A DNA stretch of 64,000 nt from Turritopsis dohrnii (lineage: Eukaryota; Cnidaria; Hydrozoa; Anthoathecata; Oceaniidae), in the NCBI GenBank assembly GCA_027922465.2, contig BQMF02000027.1, positions 682,001-746,000 of the forward strand, read 5' to 3'. Positions 51,392 through 62,440 of the stretch are shown one piece after another (positions within the stretch are counted from its first letter, which is position 1; each line of letters opens with the position of its first letter). A program made the position numbers and the translations under genes. The notes beneath the pieces are model-generated. The model searched no databases. It worked only from the letters and a program-made list of their open reading frames with translations, and was not told the DNA's origin.

Positions 51392-54300
51392 TTATGCATG
51401 CTTATAATGACCTCTGGCGTATGTGGTAATTCTATCATCTAAGATAATTCTTTTGTCATCATCTGCATTGAGAGCGAGTTTGTTTGTTTTTATGGTGTGA
51501 ACATCATGCTTAATCGATCGGAAGGTCATTTGCTCTCTATAAATATTTTCACCATCCAATAAACATCTCTTATAATCATCAAACCCCATCGTCTTCTTTA
51601 CTACACACTTCTTGACTCCCTTACACTTTTTGTCTTCTGTTCCGTCTAACTGTTTATATGCATAGGTCTTTGCTCTTAGATCAACAAACTCTGTCATTAT
51701 CTTACCACCCAACTCATCTTTCATTAGACCAATGACTTTCTTATTCAAACCTATGGGTAAAGGTCTGTTATCTTTCTCATCATACGCTGAAGTGTCGAAT
51801 CTCAAAGCTACATCATCGGCGATATCTTTGTAAAAGTCGTTGGTTTTGATGTGGTAGACAAAGCTGTCTGTATCCATACAGCAGAGCTTTAGATTGTCAC
51901 CATATTTTGGTCTCATATAATCATAGTGAAACTCATACATAATCATCTTTGACAAATCAAGAACTACAGGTCCCAGATAGATTGGCTTGTTCAATATGAG
52001 TTTGATCTTTTGCATTTCAGCAGCCATCAAATGTTCGCTGAAACAGATACTACCCTTGAAGTTAGGTTTCATCACCAGCTTCTCATATTGTTCTTTCTTG
52101 GTAGCCAAGCATATGTCTTTATGCTAACGTTGATTCTCCATAGTTTTACCAAAGACTGAATTGTTCATGAGCTTGAAAAAGTCCTTTTCAAAGTCATTAT
52201 TTGATTTGGTGCGCAAATTGGTGTTGAAATCGATGTACGACTTCAACCATGCGCTTTGCTTAAATCTCAGTACTCTATGAACCTTCTCAAGAACAAGACC
52301 ATGCTTCACCGCTTGATCAAGTGCACGGATATGAATAATATAGTTCTTCTTGTCTGAAAGACATGGAGTTAGCTTTTCTACACCATTGATCTTCTATCGC
52401 TCAGGCATAAATGGAAGATCGTTTTGTGAATCATGAAGCTCCTGAGGAAAGTTCACATCAACTTCAAGAAGATAACCATATTTACCGTCTTTCTCAGCCA
52501 ACTTTGAAATGAATTTAGCGGTAAATTTATTAGCATCTACCCACTTGAAATTCCCTGTCGGTAGCTTCTGAATCATAGCCCATCCATATAGATTGTTTGC
52601 ATCAAGATATTGGAGATAGCTACTTTCTTCAGTCTTCTTATATTTAGCATCCATATACTTGTTATTAGCTTTAGCATGTCTATGAACAGCCTGACAGAGA
52701 CCTCCTCTAATACCTTGCTCTACGAAGAGAAACATATCCATATCTGACAACAAATCCAGCTCAACCTCTGTCTTTTTCAAACAGGCTTGCCAAGCTAGTC
52801 CTGGAGCAGTGTAAAAATGTGCAGGATCCAGTTTATAGTTTGTTATGCATGTTTCCCTAAAAGTCTCAAAAACATCAGCAAGCAATAGAACGTCTGTCTT
52901 GAGGTAGAGATCATGATACACACCCATATTTTTATTTTTCATGTGTTTCCACACCTTCTGTGCATGCGTATAATCAGCATCACTGATACCTTTCATGTTC
53001 AACTTGCTGTAAAAAGCATCTTTCGGTGGGAGCTTAGTTTCATTAAACTTATCAAAAGAATCAATGTATTCATAAGGATAAACTCCTTTTCTTCTCAATA
53101 GTTTGAATTGCTCATCACCCTTGAAGAATTTTCGAAGGTTTTTACACTGATCGTCAGATAGATTGTTTACCAAGTTATCCAGACTACTAGCCATGAAACG
53201 CACACTATCGATGAATCTCAACAGTATCTTTTGAACTTTAGTCTCTCCATTTTTCTCAGTGTATTCACCAACCTTAACATCCAATGAGAAAGAGATATAA
53301 TTTTCTTTGTTTTCAGCAATGACGGTAATCTTTTCATCTCCATACTGTTTGGCTAGTTCTTTGATAAACAGATGAGCATCATATCCGCTCAGATTGTGAA
53401 AGACGATCGGGATGTATTTAGGCACTTTATAACGGAGATTACAAAACTGATGTGCAGCTCCACGAAATTTACCAGTAAAATGACAGTGATCTCTAACCTT
53501 AATGTTATCTTTTTCAAATTCTTTCATACATATGTGGCATTTATCAGAATCGGTAAATCCCTGTTCCTCTTCATATGTGAGGTCTCGCATTCTCTGTTTA
53601 GGAAACATATTGTATAGCCTTTTCACTTCACCTACTGCATGATCCACAAAACGTAAAACACAGTCTTCACCGCGATAAAGCGTTAGGGGGTCTGAAACTT
53701 CACCATGAGCAAATTTGCTATAACAACAGAAGCCTGTGGGGATATGTATACCAACCTTTTCAGTGGATGATCCACTACCGCTGCGCGGTTCTTCACAAAC
53801 CTCTTTTGAGAAAGCTTCGAAATCAGCATACATTATGAAAAGAGCTTTGAGCTGGTACTGACCGTCATGAAACTTAACGGTGCTACCCTCCTTTGGCATT
53901 TCAATCTTCGCGACATCATTATTTTTACAATAATGAAAGTGTTCATCTCTAGTTTTGATGGAGGTAAATCCATGGAGGCAGTTTATGCAATAATGCTCCT
54001 TATGTTCGTGCTTCGAGTTGGCCTTGCTCAAGACACCGCTCAAGTTCTTTACAGCTATATAATGCCTCTTTTCCTCTTCACATAGTAAAAACAAAACAAC
54101 CGTTTCTTTGCGATCAAGATGCTTTGACTTACGACACATATAGACATCTTCTGTCACATCTTTTGTCAAGACATGCACAGCGATATCAGGGTTCCTCCTC
54201 TCAAACAAATCTATTTTATTTAGCGCCATTGGAAACGATAAACCGTCCCAATTATAGTTATCATACTTTTTGAGAGTTGAGATTCGTTCAGGATGATTAT

Positions 54301-55268
54301 CGATCTTATCATGATTGAGAGCTGCGATGACAGCCCATTTGAAGCACCCTTCATCATCTTCGTTATGTGGATTGATTATCGATTTCTTACCGCTGAAATT
54401 CTTAGGTAGCGGCAAGTAAGAGCTGCCTCTCGTTAATTTTAGCTTGTGAAAGTCCACATCAACATTTAAAATCTTATCGATAACAAAGCCGGATTGAGGT
54501 AACGCAGGGTTTTCAATCTGCTCGATTATCTTTTTGAACATCTTATTAACAACATCAGATATATCGCTTTCACTGTGAATTGTTTCCATATTGCTATTGA
54601 ACGCCTTATCAACATAGATTGTCGCTTCAGGATTGGATAAATCCTCCTTTCTCCATTTGATCCACACAGTTGCTTGAATTTTTATTGATTTTTTTGTTTT
54701 TGAGTTCCCTCTTAATCAGATCAATTAGGATGGGTCGAACCTTTTTGAGAAACGAATCAACATCCTTTTTTCCATCTGAGTTTATCTTGAACCTTTTATA
54801 AGAACCATCAAACGCCGTTTCAATGGGGACAAACGCTTTTGGTTTCATCAATTTTTCATCTTTTTCATCATCCTTCTTGTAGAGATTAAGAATCTTCTTC
54901 TTCATCTCTCTGAAAGCGCTACTCACTTTCTCACGAATAGGTTTAGGTGTGTGATTTACCAACCATTCCTTCAACTCATCCAACTTGCTTTTTACCTGAG
55001 GTCTATTTTTTGCCATTTCTTGCTGCTCAAACAAATCCATGTCTTGTCGGTTAGGAATAATTGCAACAGGTCGGACTGGTTTGATCCGCCTAGTAGATCT
55101 TGGTGGTGGAATAGGTTGGTCATTCTTCGTTGGTGTTGCTGTAGACAAACGAGCTGGTGGGCCCGCTAATAATTCGAGTAACTGCACCTTTCTGAGTTTT
55201 GAGTAGCCACGTAGGCCGCGTTCTCTTGCAAGAGCTTTTAATTCAACAACTGTATTACGTGAAGTCAT
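51392..55268 (-). pseudogene. Polinton 2 family-B DNA polymerase with N-terminal SAP domain; one frameshift and two stops
   Basis: Starts at 55268 with one SAP-like unit (LKALARERGLRGYSKLRKVQ), a Pro/Arg linker and a helical part; a frame change near 54640-54667 leads into the body. Exonuclease motifs: MYADFEAF (Exo I), HNLSGYDAHLFI (Exo II), YLKTDVLLLADVF (Exo III). Between them a zinc-like CHICMKE...RDHCHFTGKFRGAAHQFC segment. Polymerase motifs: YLDANNLYGWAM (motif A), then, after a stop at 52394-52396, [15 protein letters not shown] (motif B), and after another stop near 52124-52110, CCMDTDSFVYHIKT (motif C, DTDS). The family is protein-primed and copies Polinton DNA. All catalytic motifs are present; three disabling changes. 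Confidence 0.92.
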
Positions 55269-55417
55269 GTTGTATAATTATTATTTGTGTGATATATAAG
55301 TGATCATGATCTCTTTATAGCAGTTTGAAATATAATTTTTTCAATTTGTAAATAAAAAGACCCTCTGGCTAACCTTTGTTACTCGGATTTAAGTAACAAA
55401 AAAACAGCCTCTACGAC

Positions 55418-55708
55418 TCAAACCAATTTATTTTGTTTGCGAGCCATCCTTCTCTTCTCGTTATAACTCTCTCGATAGCTGAGATATTTTTCTTGGTTGT
55501 TTTTCATCCAGTTTGAATAGCGTGTATAAAATGCTTGTCTCGTATTAGGATCACAAAGAAACAATGGATTCTTATCATTCTTTTCAAGTACCTCAAGCAT
55601 TTTAGCTTTACTCATTTGCTTAACATATTTTATTTTTCGTGATGCACATAAGTTTTGCAACGTATTAATATTCATTGATTGGTAATGTGATTCTGTTTTG
55701 TCGTTCAT
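55418..55708 (-). CDS. Small SAP-like Polinton protein, 96 residues
   Basis: ATG at 55706-55708, directly preceded on the minus strand by TATATAAAGAATAAAC. Starts MNDKTESHYQSMNINTLQNL and has a SAP-like helix pair (LCASRKIKYVKQMSKAKMLE), followed by a basic C-terminus (EKRRMARKQNKLV). No named family. Intact frame. Lies between the polymerase (same strand, 150 bp upstream of its start) and the divergent integrase. Confidence 0.5.
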   Translation of the reverse strand: MNDKTESHYQSMNINTLQNLCASRKIKYVKQMSKAKMLEVLEKNDKNPLFLCDPNTRQAFYTRYSNWMKNNQEKYLSYRESYNEKRRMARKQNKLV

Positions 55709-55823
55709 GTTTATTCTTTATATAAAAGAGATAAACTTTTAAGCCACTTTTTTTTTGTTGTGTCACACCACGTGTTATATCGTAATAAAATGAGATAAAT
55801 AATAAAATATGTATAAATAAAAG

Positions 55824-56807
55824 ATGTCAAACTCTAAACTTCAAGAGATTTACTATCAACCTCAAAACTTATGGAAAGGACAAAAGGCTATTCGCAATCT
55901 AAGAGGATTTGGTTTCAAACCGAAGGAAATTAAGAAGTGGCTATCAAAACAAGCTTTGTGGCAGGTACATCTACCGGCATCGAAAATGATCGAACGTCCA
56001 CATTACGAGGTGACTAAACCGAATGAAATTCATCAATTTGATATATTGTATATGCCTAGTGATATGCTGTATGGTAATAAATACAAGTACATTTTGTCTG
56101 GTGTTGACACTGCTTCACGCTATAAGGTGGCCCGACCTTTAAAGACTAAGAAAGCGAAAGAGGTTGCCGCTATGATTGAAGACATCTACAAGGTTGGACC
56201 GTTAACTTATCCAAAAGTATTTCAATGTGATAACGGTTCAGAATTCAAAGCGGATGTATTAAAATTGTTGGAGAAGAATAATGTTGAAATTAAAAGAGCA
56301 ACTACAAAATATAAGCATACCCATACAGCTTTTGTTGAGGCATTGAACAAGATACTTGCTGAAAATTTATTCAAAATACAAGATGCTCAAGAACTGAATG
56401 ATTCGGAAAAGGTATCATCTACATGGGTCAAATATTTGTATAAACTGGTTGATAGATTAAACAATACGAAGACTCAGATGATCGGTATGAAACCGAAAGA
56501 TGCCATCAAATTGAAAGAGGTGCCTCTCGCTAAACGAGAGAGCTATCCATCTGAAGTAGAGCTACCTCAAGATGGTTTGTATAGATATCTATTGCAACCG
56601 GGTGAAGAGCACGATGACCATCGAAAAAGAGCAACAGATAGGATATGGTCAAAGAAGACATATAGATTGAGTGAGGTAATAGATCAACCAGGTAACCGTG
56701 TACTATATTACCTTCAAGATGGACCTGAACGAGCTTTTGTGATAGAACAGTTGATGTTAATACCTGAGGATACAGAGCTACCTCCTGATTATGTGCAAGG
56801 TTGGTGA
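55824..56807 (+). CDS. Polinton 2 integrase, retroviral type, intact
   Basis: 327 residues, ATG at 55824 directly after TATAAATAAAAG, TGA at 56805-56807. Helical N-terminal region with IYYQPQNLWKG and the core with FDILYMP (Asp 73), QCDNGSEF (Asp 136) and AFVEALNK (Glu 172): the D136 to E172 distance has 35 residues between, the D-D-35-E of retroviral-type integrases. After the core follow QIPYR-free segments specific to Polintons: LPQDGLYRYLLQPGEEHDD and a C-terminal SH3/chromo-like part (RVLYYLQDGPERAFVIEQLM) ending ELPPDYVQGW. The enzyme inserts the linear element DNA, making the 5-6-bp duplication. No defect is visible, in contrast to the damaged copy at 28272-29243. Confidence 0.93.
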   Translation: MSNSKLQEIYYQPQNLWKGQKAIRNLRGFGFKPKEIKKWLSKQALWQVHLPASKMIERPHYEVTKPNEIHQFDILYMPSDMLYGNKYKYILSGVDTASRYKVARPLKTKKAKEVAAMIEDIYKVGPLTYPKVFQCDNGSEFKADVLKLLEKNNVEIKRATTKYKHTHTAFVEALNKILAENLFKIQDAQELNDSEKVSSTWVKYLYKLVDRLNNTKTQMIGMKPKDAIKLKEVPLAKRESYPSEVELPQDGLYRYLLQPGEEHDDHRKRATDRIWSKKTYRLSEVIDQPGNRVLYYLQDGPERAFVIEQLMLIPEDTELPPDYVQGW

Positions 56808-56868
56808 ACCGTACATACAAAGTATCTTTACTTGTTTCTAGTAAAGATGAGTCGTCTAGCGACGAGGT

Positions 56869-57156
56869 TTAGCGCCACATAATGTCATAATCAAAGAGTC
56901 CCTTCGGTCTGACAAAGGCTTCTCTAGAACTCCAACCATTTAATTCAACGCAAAGTCTTGCATATATATAAATTTCCTGTTCTATCTTCGACCTCTGCAT
57001 ACAAAGCTGTTTCTGAACCAAATTCAGATGAGGTGTGTCTATCTCACCCACAGATTTAACATGATAAATCACGTTTTCAGTTAGCTCTCTCCACTTTATG
57101 ATTGGAACAAATTGTTCCATGTTTTGTTCGAATGTTGTAACTGTTGGAAATTCCAT
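56869..57156 (-). CDS. Small Polinton protein beginning MEFPTVTTFEQNM
   Basis: 95 residues from the ATG at 57154-57156 (an upstream ATG at 57189 would add 11 residues; the shorter start follows the family pattern I recall). Segments TTFEQNMEQFVPIIKWREL, TENVIYHVKSVGEIDTPHLN, then a disturbed or diverged C-terminal half (REAFVRPKGLFDYDI). Similar uncharacterised small proteins occur in cnidarian Polintons, with the KWREL start and a C-terminal FDYxI. A nucleic-acid-binding fold is possible, not shown. Its end is 61 bp from the end of the integrase, convergent. Confidence 0.5.
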   Translation of the reverse strand: MEFPTVTTFEQNMEQFVPIIKWRELTENVIYHVKSVGEIDTPHLNLVQKQLCMQRSKIEQEIYIYARLCVELNGWSSREAFVRPKGLFDYDIMWR

Positions 57157-57274
57157 TGTCTCTTTTTGTCTATATATATATAAAAACACAAAAAAACAAC
57201 ATTTTAAGTGTCAAGCTTTCGAGATGATTATTTTCTTCGTCTTTGTTTAACTACAACTTATGCTGCTTCTGATA

Positions 57275-57301
57275 TAATATATATATATATATATATATAT
57301 A
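57275..57301. repeat. TA microsatellite at the left border of the Penelope-like array
   Basis: About 13 TA units (from GATATAATATATAT). A matching TA run is at 61698-61716 on the other side of the array, so the elements inserted in or generated a TA repeat. Confidence 0.7.
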
Positions 57302-59709
57302 CATGAAAGTAATGAGACTTGTTATTTTCAAAACTAATAGTTTCATGCTCTCGCAATCGTCAGTTGAAAATAATGATACAAAAACGGTTATATTACAATT
57401 ATAAGGCTTCATATACAATGCGTTGTCATCTTTTAATTTGACGTCATTACGTCAGTCTTTCGTGTCGAAGCGGGCGAGTGTATATTTATTTATGTGACGG
57501 CATTTCGAAATAAGTTCGGACCTGGAGTTGATGATGTTGTCTTTCTGGGTTGCAATTTCTAATTTTTCGCCTAGGCAAAGGTTGCATCGTGTATTAATAT
57601 TGTTGTCTATGGACTTGCATGTTCTTATAATTTTCCAACTGACTTTGGGTTGGCGGTTTTCATTTTTTAGTTTCCAGAAAGCTTTGGAAAGTTCTGTTTC
57701 GTTCTTGTAGCGTTCATTGTTGAAAGATTTTTTGTGGTTGGCGTATCGCTTTTTGAAGGTGGTTTCTGCTAATCCTATGTATAGCATAGGTTTGTCATTA
57801 CTGTTGTTTGTTGTCACCTTCGCTTGGTAAACGGTGTTTTCTGTCAAGCAGTTTCCTTGTAGTGGACATAGTTCTTTCTGAACACAGTTGCAAGTTCGTT
57901 TGGTAGTTTCATTTTGGGTCTTGAGTATGGTCTTGTTATGATTGTCGATGATACATTTTATGTTTTTGGTGCAGCTGTAACTCACTTTTACGGTGTTTCT
58001 GTTGAACAATTTGTAGTATTTGTGATTTGTTGGGAAGTGTCTGTCAATCAGGTTTAAAAATCGTTGGGCAATTTTGGTGGAAACATTTTTGCTGTATGGT
58101 GGATTGAACCATATGATTTTTCTTTTTCTGTTGTTTTTTGTTCTTTCGTTGGTGTTTTGGTATTTTAATGTTGTTTGGTATCCTGAATCATTGAGTGCTT
58201 TTTCGTAAATCGGTTTTGCGTTATTAAAGATTTGTTCGTTGGAGGAGTGTTCAGATAGCCGTTTTTCTATTGTTCTGGGTATTTGCCGGATAATGTTAGG
58301 TGGGTGGTTGGATTGGGTATTTATATATTGGATGTTGGCGTCGGGCTTGTGGTATGGTTTGTAAGATCCATCTTTTAGGTTCAATGTTATGTCAAGGTAG
58401 TCCACTATTTTTTTATTGCATTCGATTACAATTTCGAGATGGTGGTCATTGAAGATTTTTTGTAGGTTCTTTTTAATTCTTTCTGATTCTGGGCCGCTAA
58501 CGTTTTTGAATACTGCTAATCCGTCGTCACGATATAAACCAATGTTTTCTTTATTGTAAAGTTGCCCGATCTGATTTTGTAGAAATATTCCAACGAGTTC
58601 ACATACCTCTGCGCCGTCGTAAGCTCCCATTGTGACGTCGAATAGGTTTCCTGTTTTTTTCATCCACGCTTGTTTATTGCTGTATAGAAGTGACTTTCGA
58701 GCGTGTTCTATAATTCTTATGTCATTGTTTGAAATTTCGGTCATTTCTTTAGCAAAATTTAATGCATTGTTCATTAGCGAATTTGTTATTGAAGGATAAA
58801 AGTCTTTAATGTCAAAGATTACAAATTTGTGTTTGTTTTTTTGCGGTATATTAGTAAACCATTTTAAGACTTCTTTCGTGTTTTGCCATTGGTTAATTTC
58901 GAGGATGGATCGGAGTTCTTTATTTATTTTATCGAGTATAACTTTGCTTATGCGTCCTAATTCGTTCTTGGCTGGGTTTATAAGTCGAACTTTGGGACTA
59001 TTCTGGAAATTTGGTTTGTGGTCTTTGAGAGTGATGAAGGCTTCGTTCTTTCCGTTTATTAACATACGGTTGAAAAAAGATTTGTTTTTTACAATTGCTT
59101 TACCTTCAGCGGTAATTTTTCGTTCGACGTTCGAATCAGCTTTTTTGTAAGTGGATGTTATTGCGTTGTTCAAAAGTTTATCATGCTCTTCTTTAGACAA
59201 CTTATACATATTCGTTGTTTTGTCCGCGAACGTGAGTGTGGTAACGGTATTATTTATCATCTCGACATCATCTTTAAGTTTTTGTTGGAATTGGTTTTGG
59301 ATCTTTCGGAATTTTATGGAGTTTATCAATTCAAATAGGTCGTTTTCGAACGCTATCAAATCTTTGATTTGTGGTGGGCAGTTGAGAGATTTGAGACCGT
59401 AAGTTTCGTTTGTCTCTGTATCTTTATCTGAATCATCTTTATCTTTACTGTTTTTGTCGTTGTTTTTCTCGTAAAAGTGTGCTTTCCATCTCATTCGTTT
59501 TATTACAGTTTCGATTTTTTCGATTAATTGTAGTTTGAAGCTGCGTTCGGATGGTATTGGTATGTTCTTGTAAGAATAACCGAGTTGTAATTGTTCCATT
59601 TCTTCTTTTATTGAATTTGAGTAGAGTGCTCAACTAGTAGGAGCAGAATATATCTTCTTTTCGATATCTCTTATTCACCAGAGTGCTCGATACACGCGGT
59701 AGAGCGGAT
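57302..59709 (-). mobile_element. Penelope-like element, full-length copy
   Basis: Minus-strand element with 5'UTR region 59600-59709 and 3'UTR 57302-57451, and one open frame of 715 codons (next entry). The 3' end CTTTCATGT is directly followed, in the upstream tandem copy, by AATCCGCTCTACCGCGTG, the beginning of the 5' part, the tandem arrangement typical of Penelope elements with their pseudo-LTRs. Confidence 0.85.
57452..59599 (-). CDS. Penelope-like reverse transcriptase with C-terminal GIY-YIG endonuclease
   Basis: 715 residues, ATG at 59597-59599, stop TGA at 57452-57454. N-terminal conserved region with KTTNMYKLSKEEHDKLLNNA, then the RT: AFITLKDHKPNFQNSPKVRL, KFVIFDIKDFYPSITNSLMN (motif A), TMGAYDGAEVCELVGIFLQN (motif B), GLYRDDGLAVFKN (catalytic YRDD, about residue 355), KKIVDYLDITLNLKDG. 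The linker has a Cys cluster (CNCVQKELCPLQGNCLTENT), and the GIY-YIG domain follows: VYQAKV, MLYIGLAETTFKKRYANHK, TELSKAFWKLK, W-KIIRTC, then a conserved CNLCLGEKLEI. Penelope RTs lie between telomerase and non-LTR types; the endonuclease nicks the target. The frame is intact. Confidence 0.93.
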   Translation of the reverse strand: MEQLQLGYSYKNIPIPSERSFKLQLIEKIETVIKRMRWKAHFYEKNNDKNSKDKDDSDKDTETNETYGLKSLNCPPQIKDLIAFENDLFELINSIKFRKIQNQFQQKLKDDVEMINNTVTTLTFADKTTNMYKLSKEEHDKLLNNAITSTYKKADSNVERKITAEGKAIVKNKSFFNRMLINGKNEAFITLKDHKPNFQNSPKVRLINPAKNELGRISKVILDKINKELRSILEINQWQNTKEVLKWFTNIPQKNKHKFVIFDIKDFYPSITNSLMNNALNFAKEMTEISNNDIRIIEHARKSLLYSNKQAWMKKTGNLFDVTMGAYDGAEVCELVGIFLQNQIGQLYNKENIGLYRDDGLAVFKNVSGPESERIKKNLQKIFNDHHLEIVIECNKKIVDYLDITLNLKDGSYKPYHKPDANIQYINTQSNHPPNIIRQIPRTIEKRLSEHSSNEQIFNNAKPIYEKALNDSGYQTTLKYQNTNERTKNNRKRKIIWFNPPYSKNVSTKIAQRFLNLIDRHFPTNHKYYKLFNRNTVKVSYSCTKNIKCIIDNHNKTILKTQNETTKRTCNCVQKELCPLQGNCLTENTVYQAKVTTNNSNDKPMLYIGLAETTFKKRYANHKKSFNNERYKNETELSKAFWKLKNENRQPKVSWKIIRTCKSIDNNINTRCNLCLGEKLEIATQKDNIINSRSELISKCRHINKYTLARFDTKD

Positions 59710-60645
59710 TACATGAAAGTAATGAGACTTGTTATTTTCAAAACTAATAGTTTCATGCTCTCGCAATCGTCAGTTGAAAATAATGATACAAAAACGGTTA
59801 TATTACAATTATAAGGCTTCATATACAATGCGTTGTCATCTTTTAATTTGACGTCATTACGTCAGTCTTTCGTGTCGAAGCGGGCGAGTGTATATTTATT
59901 TATGTGACGGCATTTCGAAATAAGTTCGGACCTGGAGTTGATGAAGTTGTCTTTCTGGGTTGCAATTTCTAATTTTTCGCCTAGGCAAAGGTTGCATCGT
60001 GTGTTAATATTGTTGTCTATGGACTTGCATGTTCTTATAATTTTCCAACTGACTTTGGGTTGGCGGTTTTCATTTTTTAGTTTCCAGAAAGCTTTGGAAA
60101 GTTCTGTTTCGTTCTTGTAGCGTTCATTGTTGAAAGATTTTTTGTGGTTGGCGTATCGCTTTTTGAAGGTGGTTTCTGCTAATCCTATGTATAGCATAGG
60201 TTTGTCATTACTGTTGTTTGTTGTCACCTTCGCTTGGTAAACGGTGTTTTCTGTCAAGCAGTTTCCTTGTAGTGGACATAGTTCTTTCTGAACACAGTTG
60301 CAAGTTCGTTTGGTAGTTTCATTTTGGGTCTTGAGTATGGTCTTGTTATGATTGTCGATGATACATTTTATGTTTTTGGTGCAGCTGTAACTCACTTTTA
60401 CGGTGTTTCTGTTGAACAATTTGTGGTACTTGTGATTTGTTGGGAAGTGTCTGTCAATCAGGTTTAAAAATCGTTGGGCAATTTTGGTGGAAACATTTTT
60501 GCTGTATGGTGGATTGAACCATATGATTTTTCTTTTTCTGTTGTTTTTTGTTCTTTCGTTGGTGTTTTGGTATTTTAATGTTGTTTGGTATCCTGAATCA
60601 TTGAGTGCTTTTTCGTAAATCGGTTTTGCGTTATTAAAGATTTGA
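59710..60645 (-). mobile_element. Penelope-like element, truncated tandem copy
   Basis: Same orientation as the full copy, adjoining it at 59709/59710. Contains the 3'UTR and the C-terminal 260 codons (59862-60671 open) from SNEQIFNNAKP through the GIY-YIG domain; truncated at 60645 where the inverted copy begins. Over the coding part it is almost identical to the full copy, with one to a few substitutions (for example DNFINSR in place of DNIINSR), so the insertion is recent. Confidence 0.88.
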
Positions 60646-61690
60646 TTTGTTCCGGCAAATACCCAGAACAATAGAAAAACGGCTATCTGAACACTCCTCC
60701 AACGAACAAATCTTTAATAACGCAAAACCGATTTACGAAAAAGCACTCAATGATTCAGGATACCAAACAACATTAAAATACCAAAACACCAACGAAAGAA
60801 CAAAAAACAACAGAAAAAGAAAAATCATATGGTTCAATCCACCATACAGCAAAAATGTTTCCACCAAAATTGCCCAACGATTTTTAAACCTGATTGACAG
60901 ACACTTCCCAACAAATCACAAATACCACAAATTGTTCAACAGAAACACCGTAAAAGTGAGTTACAGCTGCACCAAAAACATAAAATGTATCATCGACAAT
61001 CATAACAAGACCATACTCAAGACCCAAAATGAAACTACCAAACGAACTTGCAACTGTGTTCAGAAAGAACTATGTCCACTACAAGGAAACTGTTTGACAG
61101 AAAACACCGTTTACCAAGCGAAGGTGACAACAAACAACAGTAATGACAAACCTATGCTATACATAGGATTAGCAGAAACCACCTTCAAAAAGCGATACGC
61201 CAACCACAAAAAATCTTTCAACAATGAACGCTACAAGAACGAAACAGAACTTTCCAAAGCTTTCTGGAAACTAAAAAATGAAAACCGCCAACCCAAAGTC
61301 AGTTGGAAAATTATAAGAACATGCAAGTCCATAGACAACAATATTAACACACGATGCAACCTTTGCCTAGGCGAAAAATTAGAAATTGCAACCCAGAAAG
61401 ACAACATCATCAACTCCAGGTCCGAACTTATTTTGAAATGCCGTCACATAAATAAATATACACTCGCCCGCTTCGACACGAAAGACTGACGTAATGACGT
61501 CAAATTAAAAGATGACAACGCATTGTATATGAAGCCTTATAATTGTAATATAACCGTTTTTGTATCATTATTTTCAACTGACGATTGCGAGAGCATGAAA
61601 CTATTAGTTTTGAAAATAACAAGTCTCATTACTTTCATGTAATCCGCTCTACCGCGTGTATCGAGCACTCTGGTGAATAAGAGATATCGA
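60646..61690 (+). mobile_element. Penelope-like element, truncated inverted copy
   Basis: Plus strand, starting within the coding frame (RQIPRTIEKRLSEHSS), open to TGA at 61487-61489, 3'UTR to 61637, followed by the 5' segment AATCCGCTCTACCGCG to GAAAAGAAGATAT. It forms a head-to-head palindrome with the tandem copy at 60645/60646 (about 1 kb arms, nearly identical). The GIY-YIG domain is complete, the RT is absent. Confidence 0.88.
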
Positions 61691-61788
61691 AAAGAAGATA
61701 TATATATATATATATACTTGTGATCATATCTCTTTATAACAGTTTCATTTATCACTTTTTCAAATTGAGGAGCACATAACCGCACATC

Positions 61789-62385
61789 CTAGTAACCATT
61801 TTCGGTTATGGATTTTTTCAGGTTTTGAAGTTCTACCATCAAGCTTTTTTGAAATTGATTTTGGGTTTCAGTCTCCATCTTTCTATCTGTAGAACTGAGT
61901 CTTTCTAAAGCTTTGTAATATGTTCTCTGCAAACCCTGAAATTCTTTGTAATTAATCCTTCCATCATTCAGCGCCTGTGAGATACTTGTTTCGAACACAG
62001 CGATTGAGGATGTAACAATATCATATAATTTTATCACTTTTTCTGCTTTCTTTTGATATCTTTTGATGACAGCTGTGCTAAGTCCGGTACAGATAGAGCC
62101 GGCTAAGGCTACACCACCTAATCCTGCAGAAATAGGCATTCCAATAATAGTAGCCCCTGTTGCAATTGAACCGATGCCAGAGCCAATGGTTATAGCGCTT
62201 GAGCTAGCATTTGGTAGCATCGATCGTTTTATCGCCTTGCTGTATCTCTTGAGCTTGATGCTAAACTTGTCCTTCAGTCTTATCAACTCTTCAAACTCAC
62301 AATTTATTACGCTTGCGTTAAACTTTTCTTGCTCAGACAGATCCTCAGGAGCAGTGGGTAGTTTTGGATAAATTTTAAAACTCAT
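61789..62385 (-). CDS. Polinton glycine-rich membrane protein, intact
   Basis: 198 residues, ATG at 62383-62385, TAA at 61789-61791. N-terminus MSFKIYPKLPTAPEDLSEQE, a helical segment, then two alanine/glycine-rich membrane segments (SAITIGSGIGSIATGATIIG and ISAGLGGVALAGSICTGLST) with a Pro-containing turn, and a C-terminal helix. Counterpart of the broken gene 32437-33083 in Polinton 1. Its start faces the divergent 62441 gene, with the TTATTATAACATAATAAATAA spacer (22-56 bp) as shared promoter region. Function not known; the membrane hairpin suggests a virion membrane or entry role, which is inference. Confidence 0.6.
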   Translation of the reverse strand: MSFKIYPKLPTAPEDLSEQEKFNASVINCEFEELIRLKDKFSIKLKRYSKAIKRSMLPNASSSAITIGSGIGSIATGATIIGMPISAGLGGVALAGSICTGLSTAVIKRYQKKAEKVIKLYDIVTSSIAVFETSISQALNDGRINYKEFQGLQRTYYKALERLSSTDRKMETETQNQFQKSLMVELQNLKKSITENGY

Positions 62386-62440
62386 ATTTAGAGGGTTATT
62401 ATAACATAATAAATAATAAATTATCCTCTAAATAAATAAA

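Noticed and set aside
58809..59402. Plus-strand frames opposite the Penelope-like gene
   Set aside because: Antisense to the conserved RT motifs; no own signals.
59640..59709. Possible hammerhead ribozyme in the Penelope-like 5' segment (CTGGTGA ... CGAAA; again at 61638-61690)
   Set aside because: Penelope-like elements often carry hammerhead motifs, but the core here reads CTGGTGA instead of CTGATGA and I could not place a proper NUH cleavage site with stems I and III. A covariance-model search would decide.
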